This document shows positions 46,855 to 54,526 of a stretch of 54,526 nt of DNA, piece by piece. Origin of the DNA: Lachnospiraceae bacterium (lineage in GTDB: Bacteria; Bacillota; Clostridia; Lachnospirales; Lachnospiraceae); NCBI GenBank assembly GCA_014804695.1, contig JAAUZJ010000018.1, positions 64,632 through 119,157 of the forward strand, in the 5' to 3' direction. A program made the translations under genes and the position numbers. Under the pieces are notes generated by a model that had not been told where the DNA came from, did no database searches, and worked only from the letters and a program-made list of their open reading frames with translations. How positions within the stretch are numbered: position 1 is the first letter of the stretch; each line of letters starts with the position of its first letter.

Positions 46855-49650
46855 ATGAAGGAAATGGGAGATAAGTATGAAAAAGAGCAGGAACTATACG
46901 AAAGAGATGTAGATGGGCAGCATATATCAGATAGTAATTCCAATGGGTCCAATACGAATGAAGGATATGGCAAGGAAAATAATCCTGATATGCAGAGCGA
47001 AGACGATAAACATATGAAAGAAAATGTGCGTAAGAATAAGAAGAAAAGAAAATCCGGAAATAAGGTTAGAAGCTGTCTGACCTTTTTACAGCACATACTG
47101 CTTACAGCTGCGGCGGTTTCTATGTGTATGATAATAATAGGCTCGGTTTTTATAATAAATGGTAAAAGCTACTCATTCGATGTGTCGGAGAGTGAAAAGC
47201 AGTATGAAGATTCCGATTTGTTCAGTATGCTTTATGGAGAGGCGGCGGCTGATATTATACGGTTTGGGGTCATTCGGAGCCAGTTAGAGACGAACGGTAA
47301 ATTTGACGGCAAGAAAATTATCGATGTAACGGCATATAATTACCGCAATACCGGTATACCTGAAAAGTATATAACGGCGAGATATTATTTGGAAGACTTG
47401 CTTAAATGGGAAAATTATGGCGTAGAGGCTACGACCGAGTATATGACTTTGTCAGAGTTGAATGAGTTTTTAAGTGAAAAGACCATGCTTACAATCGTTG
47501 ATCCTGACAGTAAATATTATAATACTTCGGATGCAAACTATATGAAGTCTGATGTTGACAACTATACTTTTGTAGACGGTGTGTCTGCCAATATGCTGTC
47601 CTCGGATGATTACGGTGACGTAAATTATTATGAAGAAGACGAGTATGGCAATATCGAAGAGCAGTTCAGGGTGGATGTTCAGGTAAACCGCTATAAAACC
47701 GTAGACGGTAAAAATATTGAAGACTATACCGCTGATCTGCCAAGCTATAAAGAACTCTGTTATAATATCGGAACGGCAATGCAAAATCTCAGCGTTAACT
47801 ATGATGAGTATTTATATTTTATGGATATCTATGACAGCAATAACACGAATATACGCTATTGCATTGAGAAAACCGTAGATGACCATACAGAGTATTTTAC
47901 CAACATGGATGACCTGATAAGTTTGGATGAGCTAAAAAGCGCTCTGGGTAATAAGAATACCAATATGTCCGATTTCTTTAAAGAGAGATTTGATGATATA
48001 GACGAAAATAAATACAGATATCTTTATTACAGTCCATCCGAAATGATTTATGAGAGTAATACCGATATTAGTGAAAGTACCGTTGGAAGCATAGTAAGAA
48101 CTTATGATTATGCATATCCGGATAATGTAAGAATCTGGATAGGGGTGGATACTTTTTATCCTGTAGAGGATGCCTTTTTGCAGGGGAATACTGTTTACAA
48201 TAATTATACGCCATATTTCTGGCAGATAGGAATTTTTGCTGTAGCCTCAGTCATTTTGTATCTGGTTTTGTTTGTGTATCTGACAATTAAGGCAGGAAAA
48301 GAAACAGACGAGGATGGAAATAGTTATATAAGACTAACTGAATTTGATAAAGTACCTACTGAAGGCGCTATTATATTGGCTGGAGGAGTTGCTGTATTTC
48401 TGTTATTTGTAGCAATTTGCATTGATGAACTGATTAATGCACGAAATAGCTTTTTATACAAAATATATATCAATAAAACGTATATTCTGGTGATATGCGC
48501 AGGTGTGATCGTATTTTTGCTGGATGTGATATTCACATACTTTTATTACAGCGCTGTCAGAAGAATTAAGGCAAGGGTTTTATGGAAGAACAGTTATTTA
48601 AGACTGATTATTAAAAAGTGTTATGGCATTATAAAGGATTTTTATGCTCATAGCAATATTGTAGTTAAAACATGGTGTCCGCTTCTTCTGTTTATATTAT
48701 TCAATCTGTTGATGGCACAGCTTAGAGCATTTGGCATTATAGGTGCCATATTGATAGACATATTATGTGGTGTGATAATCTATAGAGATACCAAAGAAAG
48801 GCAGGATATTGTATCGGGAATCGGAAAAATATCAGAGGGCGATTTGGCGTATCAGATAGAGCCTGATAAGTTTCATGGCGACAATGTTGTGCTGGCCGAG
48901 TCCGTCAACAGTATAGGAAATGGAATCAAGAATGCAGTAGAAATCAGCATGAAAGATGAGCGTATGAAGACCGAGCTTATTACAAATGTGTCCCATGATA
49001 TTAAGACGCCGCTTACCTCAATTATCAATTATGTTGATTTGATAAAAAGGGAAAAAATCGATAATGAGAATGTCCGAAACTACATCAGGATACTGGATGA
49101 AAAATCACAGCGCTTAAAACAGCTTATTGATGATCTGGTGGAAGCGAGCAAGATATCTTCCGGCAATATCAATCTCAATTTTGAAAAGATAAACTTAACA
49201 GAGCTGCTCAATCAGACAATCGGCGAATTTTCAGAAAAATTTGAGCAGAAAGGGCTTAGCATTGTAATGAGCGGTGACGCCTCTAACGTGATAATCGAAG
49301 CGGATAGCAGAAGTATGTGGCGCGTGATAGAAAATCTTTTTAATAACGTATATAAATATTCGCTAAAACATACAAGAGTATACGTGTCGCTAAACCGCAT
49401 AAACAAGGACGGTGTTCCGGTGCGTGAGCAGGTGGAGATTACGATTAAGAACATTTCAGCAAACGAGCTTAACTGCAATCCCGAAGAGCTGACGGAGCGT
49501 TTCATAAGGGGCGATGAATCCAGAACTACGGAAGGAAGCGGACTGGGACTGTCGATTGCCAAGAATCTGACCGAGGCTCAGAATGGTACGTTTGAGATTC
49601 AGCTTGATGGGGATCTTTTTAAAGTGATTTTGACGTTTCCGATTATGTAG
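46855..49650 (+). CDS. Large multi-pass sensor histidine kinase
   Basis: A 931-residue kinase. A charged cytoplasmic N-terminus (about 70 residues) precedes TM1 (about 77-102). An extracellular sensor domain of about 350 residues follows, rich in Asp, Asn and Tyr. Next come about five more TM segments (from YFWQIGIFAVASVILYL to IGAILIDILCGVIIY, about 452-645). The linker and HisKA domain have His in NVSHDIKTPLTSIINY (about 713). HATPase boxes are ENLFNNVYKYS and EGSGLGLSIAKNL. AAAGGAG is 7 nt before the ATG. The sensor domain matches nothing I recognise, so the signal is unknown. Confidence 0.9.
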   Translation: MKEMGDKYEKEQELYERDVDGQHISDSNSNGSNTNEGYGKENNPDMQSEDDKHMKENVRKNKKKRKSGNKVRSCLTFLQHILLTAAAVSMCMIIIGSVFIINGKSYSFDVSESEKQYEDSDLFSMLYGEAAADIIRFGVIRSQLETNGKFDGKKIIDVTAYNYRNTGIPEKYITARYYLEDLLKWENYGVEATTEYMTLSELNEFLSEKTMLTIVDPDSKYYNTSDANYMKSDVDNYTFVDGVSANMLSSDDYGDVNYYEEDEYGNIEEQFRVDVQVNRYKTVDGKNIEDYTADLPSYKELCYNIGTAMQNLSVNYDEYLYFMDIYDSNNTNIRYCIEKTVDDHTEYFTNMDDLISLDELKSALGNKNTNMSDFFKERFDDIDENKYRYLYYSPSEMIYESNTDISESTVGSIVRTYDYAYPDNVRIWIGVDTFYPVEDAFLQGNTVYNNYTPYFWQIGIFAVASVILYLVLFVYLTIKAGKETDEDGNSYIRLTEFDKVPTEGAIILAGGVAVFLLFVAICIDELINARNSFLYKIYINKTYILVICAGVIVFLLDVIFTYFYYSAVRRIKARVLWKNSYLRLIIKKCYGIIKDFYAHSNIVVKTWCPLLLFILFNLLMAQLRAFGIIGAILIDILCGVIIYRDTKERQDIVSGIGKISEGDLAYQIEPDKFHGDNVVLAESVNSIGNGIKNAVEISMKDERMKTELITNVSHDIKTPLTSIINYVDLIKREKIDNENVRNYIRILDEKSQRLKQLIDDLVEASKISSGNINLNFEKINLTELLNQTIGEFSEKFEQKGLSIVMSGDASNVIIEADSRSMWRVIENLFNNVYKYSLKHTRVYVSLNRINKDGVPVREQVEITIKNISANELNCNPEELTERFIRGDESRTTEGSGLGLSIAKNLTEAQNGTFEIQLDGDLFKVILTFPIM

Positions 49651-49683
49651 ATATTGGAATCGGATATAGGAAGTAAATTAGCC

Positions 49684-49769
49684 AGACTTTACACCCAAAT
49701 TAATTGTTGTTATAATACAAGTGTCACACAATAACAATTAATACATCAATATATAAGGGTGTAAAGTCT
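49684..49769. repeat. Nested inverted repeat upstream of the aldo/keto reductase
   Basis: AGACTTTACACCC (49684-49696) pairs perfectly with GGGTGTAAAGTCT (49757-49769). Inside, ATTAATTGTT (49699-49708) pairs with AACAATTAAT (49734-49743). A T-rich run (ATTTTTATT) follows, so it could terminate the kinase transcript. Its size and terminal inverted repeats are also MITE-like. Confidence 0.7.
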
Positions 49770-49808
49770 ATTTTTATTAAATTATATGAACACTGGGAGA
49801 TATTAATC

Positions 49809-50834
49809 ATGGAAACAGTAAGACTCGGAAAAACTGAAATAGTAACAAATAAAAATGCCTTCGGTGCACTTCCAATCCAGAGAATACCGGAGAAAGATGC
49901 GGTATATTTGCTTAAGAAAGCATATGATAACGGAATTACGTTTTTTGATACCGCAAGATGGTATACCGACAGCGAGCATAAGGTTGGCGTGGCTTTCCAG
50001 GGAATGAGGGATAAAATCAAGATTGCTACTAAGACCGGAGCGCAAGATGCTGAGACTTTCTGGAAAGATTTAGAGACCAGTCTTAATAATCTGCAAACGG
50101 ATTACATAGATATTTATCAATTTCACAATGTACCTTTTTGCCCGAGGCCGGGGGACGAGAGCGGCTTGTACGATGCTATGCTTAAGGCTAAGGAGCAGGG
50201 GAAGGTCAGGCATATCGGAATAACCAATCATAGATTATCGGTTGCGAATGAGGCGGTAGAGAGCGGGCTGTATGAGACCCTGCAGTTTCCGTTTTGTTAT
50301 CTTGCAACTGAGAAGGATATTGAACTGGTAGGTAAATGTAAGGAAGCCGATATGGGCTTTATCGCCATGAAAGCTTTATCTGGCGGGCTGATAACTAATT
50401 CCGCAGCGGCTTATGCTTTTCTTGCACAGTACGATAATGTTCTTCCTATCTGGGGAGTTCAGCGTGAGAGCGAGCTTGATGAGTTCCTTTCCTATATAGA
50501 GAATCCGCCTGTTATGAATGAAGAAATTAAGTCGGTGATCAAACATGACAGGGAAGAATTGCTTGGTGATTTCTGCAGAGGCTGCGGTTACTGTATGCCA
50601 TGTCCTGCGGGTATTGAAATCAATAATTGCGCGAGAATGTCGCTGTTACTCCGCCGTTCACCTGCTGCGTCGCATCTTAGCAAGGAAGGACAGGAAAAAA
50701 TGATGAAGATAGAGAACTGCATCCATTGTAACCAGTGTAAGAGTAAGTGTCCGTACGGACTGGACACACCGGCGTTGCTTGCGAAGAATTTAGAGGATTA
50801 TAAGAATGTGCTTGCAGGGAAGGTGCAGGTTTGA
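49809..50834 (+). CDS. Aldo/keto reductase with C-terminal 4Fe-4S ferredoxin-type domain
   Basis: A 341-residue protein. Residues 1 to about 240 are an aldo/keto reductase barrel: NGITFFDTARWYTDSEHKVG with the catalytic Tyr region, DYIDIYQFHNV, KVRHIGITNHRL and a C-terminal cofactor region. The tail has two iron-sulfur Cys clusters: CRGCGYCMPCPAGIEINNC (about 257-275) and CIHCNQCKSKCPYGLDTP (about 298-315). Such fusions are common in anaerobes and probably use reduced ferredoxin or flavin partners. The substrate is unknown. GGGAGA precedes the ATG. Confidence 0.9.
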   Translation: METVRLGKTEIVTNKNAFGALPIQRIPEKDAVYLLKKAYDNGITFFDTARWYTDSEHKVGVAFQGMRDKIKIATKTGAQDAETFWKDLETSLNNLQTDYIDIYQFHNVPFCPRPGDESGLYDAMLKAKEQGKVRHIGITNHRLSVANEAVESGLYETLQFPFCYLATEKDIELVGKCKEADMGFIAMKALSGGLITNSAAAYAFLAQYDNVLPIWGVQRESELDEFLSYIENPPVMNEEIKSVIKHDREELLGDFCRGCGYCMPCPAGIEINNCARMSLLLRRSPAASHLSKEGQEKMMKIENCIHCNQCKSKCPYGLDTPALLAKNLEDYKNVLAGKVQV

Positions 50835-50907
50835 TGTCGTTATTTAGTTAATTTAAAAACGTATATCTGATATATATGTAATAACAGAAAATTGAAAAAA
50901 CAGAAAG

Positions 50908-50947
50908 AAAAGGCATCCATAACAGCAAAGGTGTATGGATGCCTTTT
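50908..50947. terminator. Bidirectional terminator between convergent genes
   Basis: AAAAGGCATCCAT and ATGGATGCCTTTT are perfect complements (50908-50920 and 50935-50947) with a 14-nt loop. Runs of A on one side and T on the other serve both the reductase (rightward) and the small minus-strand gene. Confidence 0.85.
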
Positions 50948-50967
50948 TATATTTAATTACTTACGGC

Positions 50968-51159
50968 TTATTCTTTGATCTTGTCAATATCTGTAAGATT
51001 AACTCCTAGACTTGATAATGTAACTTTTAACTCAATATATCTATCATGCATTGAGTTATAAGTTTCTATATCATTATTTGCTTTTGCTGATATCATCCAA
51101 TTTTGAAGCCTTGAAAACTCATTAACAGAGTCTCTAATAATATCTGCTGCACTTGGCAT
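50968..51159 (-). CDS. Small helical protein of unknown function
   Basis: A 63-residue protein starting MPSAADIIRDSVNEFSRLQN, with AGGAGGTGT upstream on the minus strand; the in-frame ATG at 51168 lies inside that site and is rejected. It is predicted to be helical and ends DIDKIKE. No family is recognised. The strong ribosome site and terminator argue that it is a real gene. Confidence 0.6.
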   Translation of the reverse strand: MPSAADIIRDSVNEFSRLQNWMISAKANNDIETYNSMHDRYIELKVTLSSLGVNLTDIDKIKE

Positions 51160-51436
51160 AATATACACCTCCTAATTATAAAAGTCAGTTATTAGGTTAT
51201 GTTTAGTATAGCATAATCAAGTTGCAAAGTCTATTATAACCTTGCTATATTATAAAAAAGAGACTGAATCTGGAAGAATTGTAGCTTTTGTTAAGTAAAA
51301 TTTAGATGAAACTTTTTAAAGTAATAAATCGTATTATTGTTAAAAGGGGATTGGAGCTAATACAATTTCAGCGTTGCACAAACATCGCAGAAATTTGGCA
51401 AAACATTGAATCAGTGTGATAATGGAGGTTAAAAAA

Positions 51437-52027
51437 ATGAGCGTAAATGGAATTGGAACAGCAGGATACCTGGTATCAGGGTATGAGATAAGAAAGTCAG
51501 AAAAAAATGTGGCAGAAGGAAACTTTGCAAAGCAGGCGGCGGAAGCGGCACAGGCGGCAGTACAGGCGACAGCTGCTTTACATGGCGCCGATGAAGGGGC
51601 AGGGGATATTACGATATTCTCATGTGCGGAGATTGTTAGCGGATCATCTATTTCCGTTTATAAGACACAGGACTTTAATCCGGAAAATCCTGTATATAAA
51701 GTTAAAATATGGGATAAGTCGGGAAATGTAACGGAACGGATGGTGGATGTATCAAAGGTAGACCCGAAAAACTGTGATACGGTTGAAATGTACGCGTACA
51801 CCGCAAATTTGAAAGAAAGCGGAAAAGGCAGTTTTGAGGACACAGTGCTTAAGGCCGCCGTTGCAAAATCCGTTAAAGATGCTGAGAGCCGCTCCGGCGC
51901 ATGGAGTTTTTCAGAGAAGTTTGATTGGACAAAAATCGTGAATGACCTCATGCAGTCGGCGTATAGCTGTGGGGATTTGAAAGGGTATATGGGATGGAAG
52001 ATGTTTTTGGGACTTTTGGATAAATAA
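51437..52027 (+). CDS. Hypothetical secreted-type or filament-associated protein
   Basis: A 196-residue protein starting MSVNGIGTAGYLVSGYEIRK, with GGAGG 7 nt upstream. An Ala/Gln-rich helix (AKQAAEAAQAAVQATAAL) sits at about residues 32-49, then a beta-rich part (SVYKTQDFNPENPVYKVKIW) and a Trp-containing C-terminus. It has no signal peptide. The 'SVNGI' start recalls small cell-surface or flagellar-associated proteins of Lachnospiraceae, but I cannot assign it. The 277-bp gap before it contains a CAAACATCGCAGA stretch matching the end of hairpin repeat copy 2. Confidence 0.5.
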   Translation: MSVNGIGTAGYLVSGYEIRKSEKNVAEGNFAKQAAEAAQAAVQATAALHGADEGAGDITIFSCAEIVSGSSISVYKTQDFNPENPVYKVKIWDKSGNVTERMVDVSKVDPKNCDTVEMYAYTANLKESGKGSFEDTVLKAAVAKSVKDAESRSGAWSFSEKFDWTKIVNDLMQSAYSCGDLKGYMGWKMFLGLLDK

Positions 52028-52113
52028 GTTAATATGGTAGTAGTAAGCTATATCATTTGTCGGAGGCAAGTATTAGAAGGATTATTTCAAAAGAAAAGGT
52101 GAGATATAAGAAT

Positions 52114-52805
52114 ATGAAAGATATAATAGAACAGATTTTGCCTTTATGGGGAATTCAAAAAAATTACGGGGGAGTAATATTTCTGATATTAAAGACAAAA
52201 CAATTGCTTGGGAGATGGGGTGTGCAATTGCACAGTTACATATGGCATTTATTAAATGTGAAAGAGAAGTTGAATTTTGGAATAATAGTCTGTTAAAAGA
52301 AATGAAAGGATGGATACGGGAAAATTTAGAAAAGAATGAGTGGAAGATACTAAACGAAGATGAATATTCAAGAACAGTAAAATTGTTAGAAGACGTATAT
52401 GATTTCTTGCCGAAACAATTAATTCACAGAGATGTGCATTTTGGGAATTTTTTATTCTTTGAAGGTAAGTTGTCTGGATATATTGATTTCGACTTGAGCC
52501 AAAGAAATATAAGAATATTTGATATTTGTTATTTTTTGACAGGATTATTAGCAGAAGAAACAGATGACGCCCTTACGAAAAATGAATGGATTGAAATTGC
52601 TAAATCAGTTATTGCAGGTTACGAAAGTAGAATTAATCTTTCTGAAAAAGAAAAAAATGCAATTCCGTGCGTGATGGAGTGTATAGAAATTTTATTTGTA
52701 GCGTATTTCATTAGTATGAATGACACAAAACATGCAAATGATGCATATAATGTGTTCCTTTTTATACAAAATTGCGAAAGTGATATTAGGAGCACGATAT
52801 TATAG
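52114..52805 (+). pseudogene. Decayed aminoglycoside-phosphotransferase-like (APH) gene lacking its N-lobe
   Basis: The C-lobe is intact in one frame: EMGCAIAQLHMAFIKCEREV, the catalytic loop QLIHRDVHFGNFLFFEG (Asp in HRD) and the metal-binding YIDFDLSQRNIRIFDICYFL. The nucleotide-binding N-lobe is missing. A likely original start, MKDIIEQILPLWGI at 52114, lies in another frame about 30 residues before the C-lobe, where about 110 residues are expected. An internal deletion with frameshift explains this. The ATG at 52146 could still give a 219-residue inactive product. Confidence 0.7.
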
Positions 52806-52862
52806 GAGGGTATCAATCTTTAAGAAAATGGTAAATCCTAACATTATTTATCATGATTAGGT

Positions 52863-53249
52863 TTACATAAGTAATGAACTTATGTCACCATACCCTAGTT
52901 GCTCTGCCAATCTTTTAATTCCATCCAGCGCTTCCTCTTTTGAATAGTTGTGCGCTTCTAAAAAATCATCATCTTTTTCGCCAATATATTGGTAGAATAA
53001 TATTGCGGCAAGAACTTCTTCTTTTTGAGTATAGTCAATACTTTCTAACAGGATATTTTCCGCTTCATTTATTAAGCCTTCGTCAACCATTTTTTCAAAT
53101 TCTTCTAATGCTTTTCCGGAAACTTCATATTTATTTTCTTCCGGCAGTTCAACAGATTTATATTGTTTTCCGAGCATTAGAGAGAAAAGAACCCTTGCTA
53201 TCTCTTTAATGACACGCATGATATAGTCTTTCTCGTTATTAAAATCCAT
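52863..53249 (-). CDS. DUF6483-like hypothetical protein
   Basis: A 128-residue, mainly helical protein starting MDFNNEKDYIMRVIKEIARV. The 'EKDYIMR-x-I-K-E' opening and the tetratricopeptide-like pattern further on (LINEAENILLESIDYTQKEE, FLEAHNYSKEEALDGIKRLA) match small DUF6483-type proteins of Clostridia as I recall them. The function is unknown. AGGAGG precedes the start on the minus strand. Confidence 0.6.
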   Translation of the reverse strand: MDFNNEKDYIMRVIKEIARVLFSLMLGKQYKSVELPEENKYEVSGKALEEFEKMVDEGLINEAENILLESIDYTQKEEVLAAILFYQYIGEKDDDFLEAHNYSKEEALDGIKRLAEQLGYGDISSLLM

Positions 53250-53340
53250 TTTTGCCTCCTACAAAACGTTTCAGTTTTTAAATTTGTCAGATTTATTCTG
53301 CGAAAGATACGAAAGTCCTCTAAGAAAGAACAATACTTAA

Positions 53341-54138
53341 TCATCCTTTAAGAAATCGGTAAATCCTATCATTAAAATCCTTTGCCTCTTCATATGCAGC
53401 ATGCCCTAAATCATCATACATATAAATTTCGCAATTGAGTCTGTCCGCTATTTCATACGAGGCTTGTCCAGTAACTATCTTATCCTGACTTCCACCAATC
53501 ACAAATACCGGACAGGAAATTTTGTTAAGTTCAGGATATGCATTACAGGTTAAGCAGGCTTTAGCGAGGTTGATAAAACGGCTGGGATCTTTGGGTTTTC
53601 CAAGTACTGCAAGAAGTGGGAACAGCCATTTATATTTTTTGATATAGGACTTAGAATACATTTTCTTAAACACATCAATAACAAGAGCCTTAAAGTCATT
53701 TCTGTCAGTCATTTCAATCCATCTGTGGATAGTATTTTCCATGGTTTCATTTTTTCTTGACGCCGTAACACCGAGCACCAGTTTGTGTACCATATGGGGA
53801 TGGTCAATTGCAAGGTATTGTGCGATCATACCGCCTTGTGAAGTGCCAAATACATCAGCATTCTGGATATTTAGCATGTTCATTGCCAAGGCGACATCAT
53901 TTGCAAGCTCTCTTACTGTGTATCCGTCAGGGATATTTGATTTTTTATCAAAAACATATACGGTATAATCCTGTGCAAAAATTCTATACATATAAGCTAA
54001 AATGAGAGCAGAGCCTTTTACGCCTTTAAGAGTCAGACCGGGAATCATGATAAGGGTTTTGTCACCCTTTCCGAAACGGACATAATCAAGTTCCGAGCTG
54101 GCTATTTTCATGGTTAAATTTTTAGCATAAGGTCGCAT
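53341..54138 (-). CDS. Alpha/beta-fold hydrolase
   Basis: A 265-residue enzyme. The oxyanion-hole region is TLIMIPGLTLKG, the nucleophile elbow VFGTSQGGMIAQYLA (Ser, about residue 101), an acid in FVIGGSQDKIVTG (about 217) and the catalytic His in YDDLGHAAYEEAKDF (about 246). All three triad members are present, so it is probably active; the substrate is unknown. It is transcribed leftward, 49 bp after the Lnt/nitrilase-like gene, possibly with it. Confidence 0.88.
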   Translation of the reverse strand: MRPYAKNLTMKIASSELDYVRFGKGDKTLIMIPGLTLKGVKGSALILAYMYRIFAQDYTVYVFDKKSNIPDGYTVRELANDVALAMNMLNIQNADVFGTSQGGMIAQYLAIDHPHMVHKLVLGVTASRKNETMENTIHRWIEMTDRNDFKALVIDVFKKMYSKSYIKKYKWLFPLLAVLGKPKDPSRFINLAKACLTCNAYPELNKISCPVFVIGGSQDKIVTGQASYEIADRLNCEIYMYDDLGHAAYEEAKDFNDRIYRFLKG

Positions 54139-54187
54139 AATAATAAACGGTTCCTTTCCATTAACTACTTCGCAAACCGGAATTTGC

Positions 54188-54526
54188 TTATCGCCTTCTA
54201 TTTAGACATTTTGGAATTATGAAATTTCCTAATACATATATGCCACATAGATATACAAATATATTACCCACATGTGAGTATAAGGTAAAACGTCCATTTG
54301 TGATGATCTGTGCAGCTAAAGTTTTTGTATCTGATTGAAAATAATTTGTCTGTGCAAGTATATTCCCCCTATTGTCAGCCACGATCGACATTCCTTTGTT
54401 TGTATGTCTGATGATATTGCTTCCATTTTCAACGGCACGTACAATGGCAGTTTTTGTGGCAAGTAATGTCATTTCCCTCCAGTCAGAAGCCGGAACCAGC
54501 AAAATATCCACATTGCTTTTTCCTGC
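54188..54526 (-). CDS. C-terminal part of an apolipoprotein N-acyltransferase/nitrilase-like membrane protein, cut by window edge
   Basis: The frame is open to the window edge, so the N-terminus lies beyond 54526. Visible sequence DILLVPASDWREMTLLATKT and AIVRAVENGSNIIRHTNKGM followed by SIVADNRGNILAQTNYF matches the C-terminal half of a carbon-nitrogen hydrolase domain as found in Lnt. A single transmembrane helix (VGNIFVYLCGIYVLGNFII) follows, as in Lnt. The catalytic Glu-Lys-Cys residues lie outside the window, so activity cannot be judged. Confidence 0.7.
   Translation of the reverse strand, partial: AGKSNVDILLVPASDWREMTLLATKTAIVRAVENGSNIIRHTNKGMSIVADNRGNILAQTNYFQSDTKTLAAQIITNGRFTLYSHVGNIFVYLCGIYVLGNFIIPKCLNRRR

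Noticed and set aside
1..54526. CRISPR arrays, tRNA or rRNA genes
   Set aside because: No regularly spaced direct repeats of CRISPR length and no cloverleaf or rRNA-like segments were seen on reading both strands. The integration site is also not a tRNA gene.

Overview
This window looks like the chromosome of a low-GC, anaerobic Firmicute, most likely a Lachnospiraceae-type Clostridia. The reasons are the anaerobic (early cobalt insertion) cobalamin route, the ylxM-ffh-rpsP-khpA-rimM-trmD-rplS block, strong AGGAGG-type ribosome sites, frequent TTG/GTG starts and lipoprotein signal peptides. No species can be named from the sequence alone.

Region 1 (1-19842) is one long, tightly packed cobalamin operon on the + strand. 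It opens with the tail of a probable cobalt chelatase, a NEAT-like lipoprotein and a BtuF/C/D-type corrinoid or iron ABC importer. Then come the nucleotide-loop and late genes (cobQ, cobT, cobU, cobS, a degenerate CobU-like gene, cobC, cbiB, cobD) and the corrin-ring genes (cbiC, cbiD, cbiF, cbiG, cbiH, a three-domain cbiJ-E-T fusion, cbiA). It closes with a cysteine-rich small protein and a GNAT acetyltransferase. CbiL, an adenosyltransferase and lower-ligand synthesis genes are not in view.

Region 2 (19869-34459) is a 14.6 kb integrated element. It is bounded by a 20-bp direct repeat that is itself an inverted repeat with an 8-bp centre, as expected of a tyrosine-recombinase crossover site. 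It carries an integrase at the right end and an excisionase-like protein at the left. Between them are a P4-type primase/helicase with AGGGA iteron-like repeats beside it, a terminase-small-subunit-like packaging protein, a sigma factor broken by one in-frame stop, a divergent XRE repressor/ribbon-helix-helix control region, several unknown genes and two possible cargo genes. There is no relaxase, type IV secretion, capsid, tail or large terminase. This gene set fits a phage satellite (PICI-like) better than a prophage or a conjugative element. The crossover core overlaps the -35 box of the ylxM-ffh promoter, and the box is kept after integration.

Region 3 (34455-46000) is the conserved signal-recognition, translation and secretion block: ylxM, ffh, rpsP, khpA, rimM, trmD, rplS, two lepB-type signal peptidases around rbgA, rnhB, a FliK-like and a FlhB-C-terminal-like protein, a Nudix hydrolase, yraN and pgeF. 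At least three copies of a hairpin-containing intergenic repeat lie in its gaps.

Region 4 (46000-54526) holds an OmpR-type two-component system with an unusually large sensor kinase and a ferredoxin-like aldo/keto reductase preceded by a nested inverted repeat. Beyond these are small unknown genes, a decayed aminoglycoside-phosphotransferase-like gene, an alpha/beta hydrolase and the C-terminal part of an Lnt/nitrilase-like protein.
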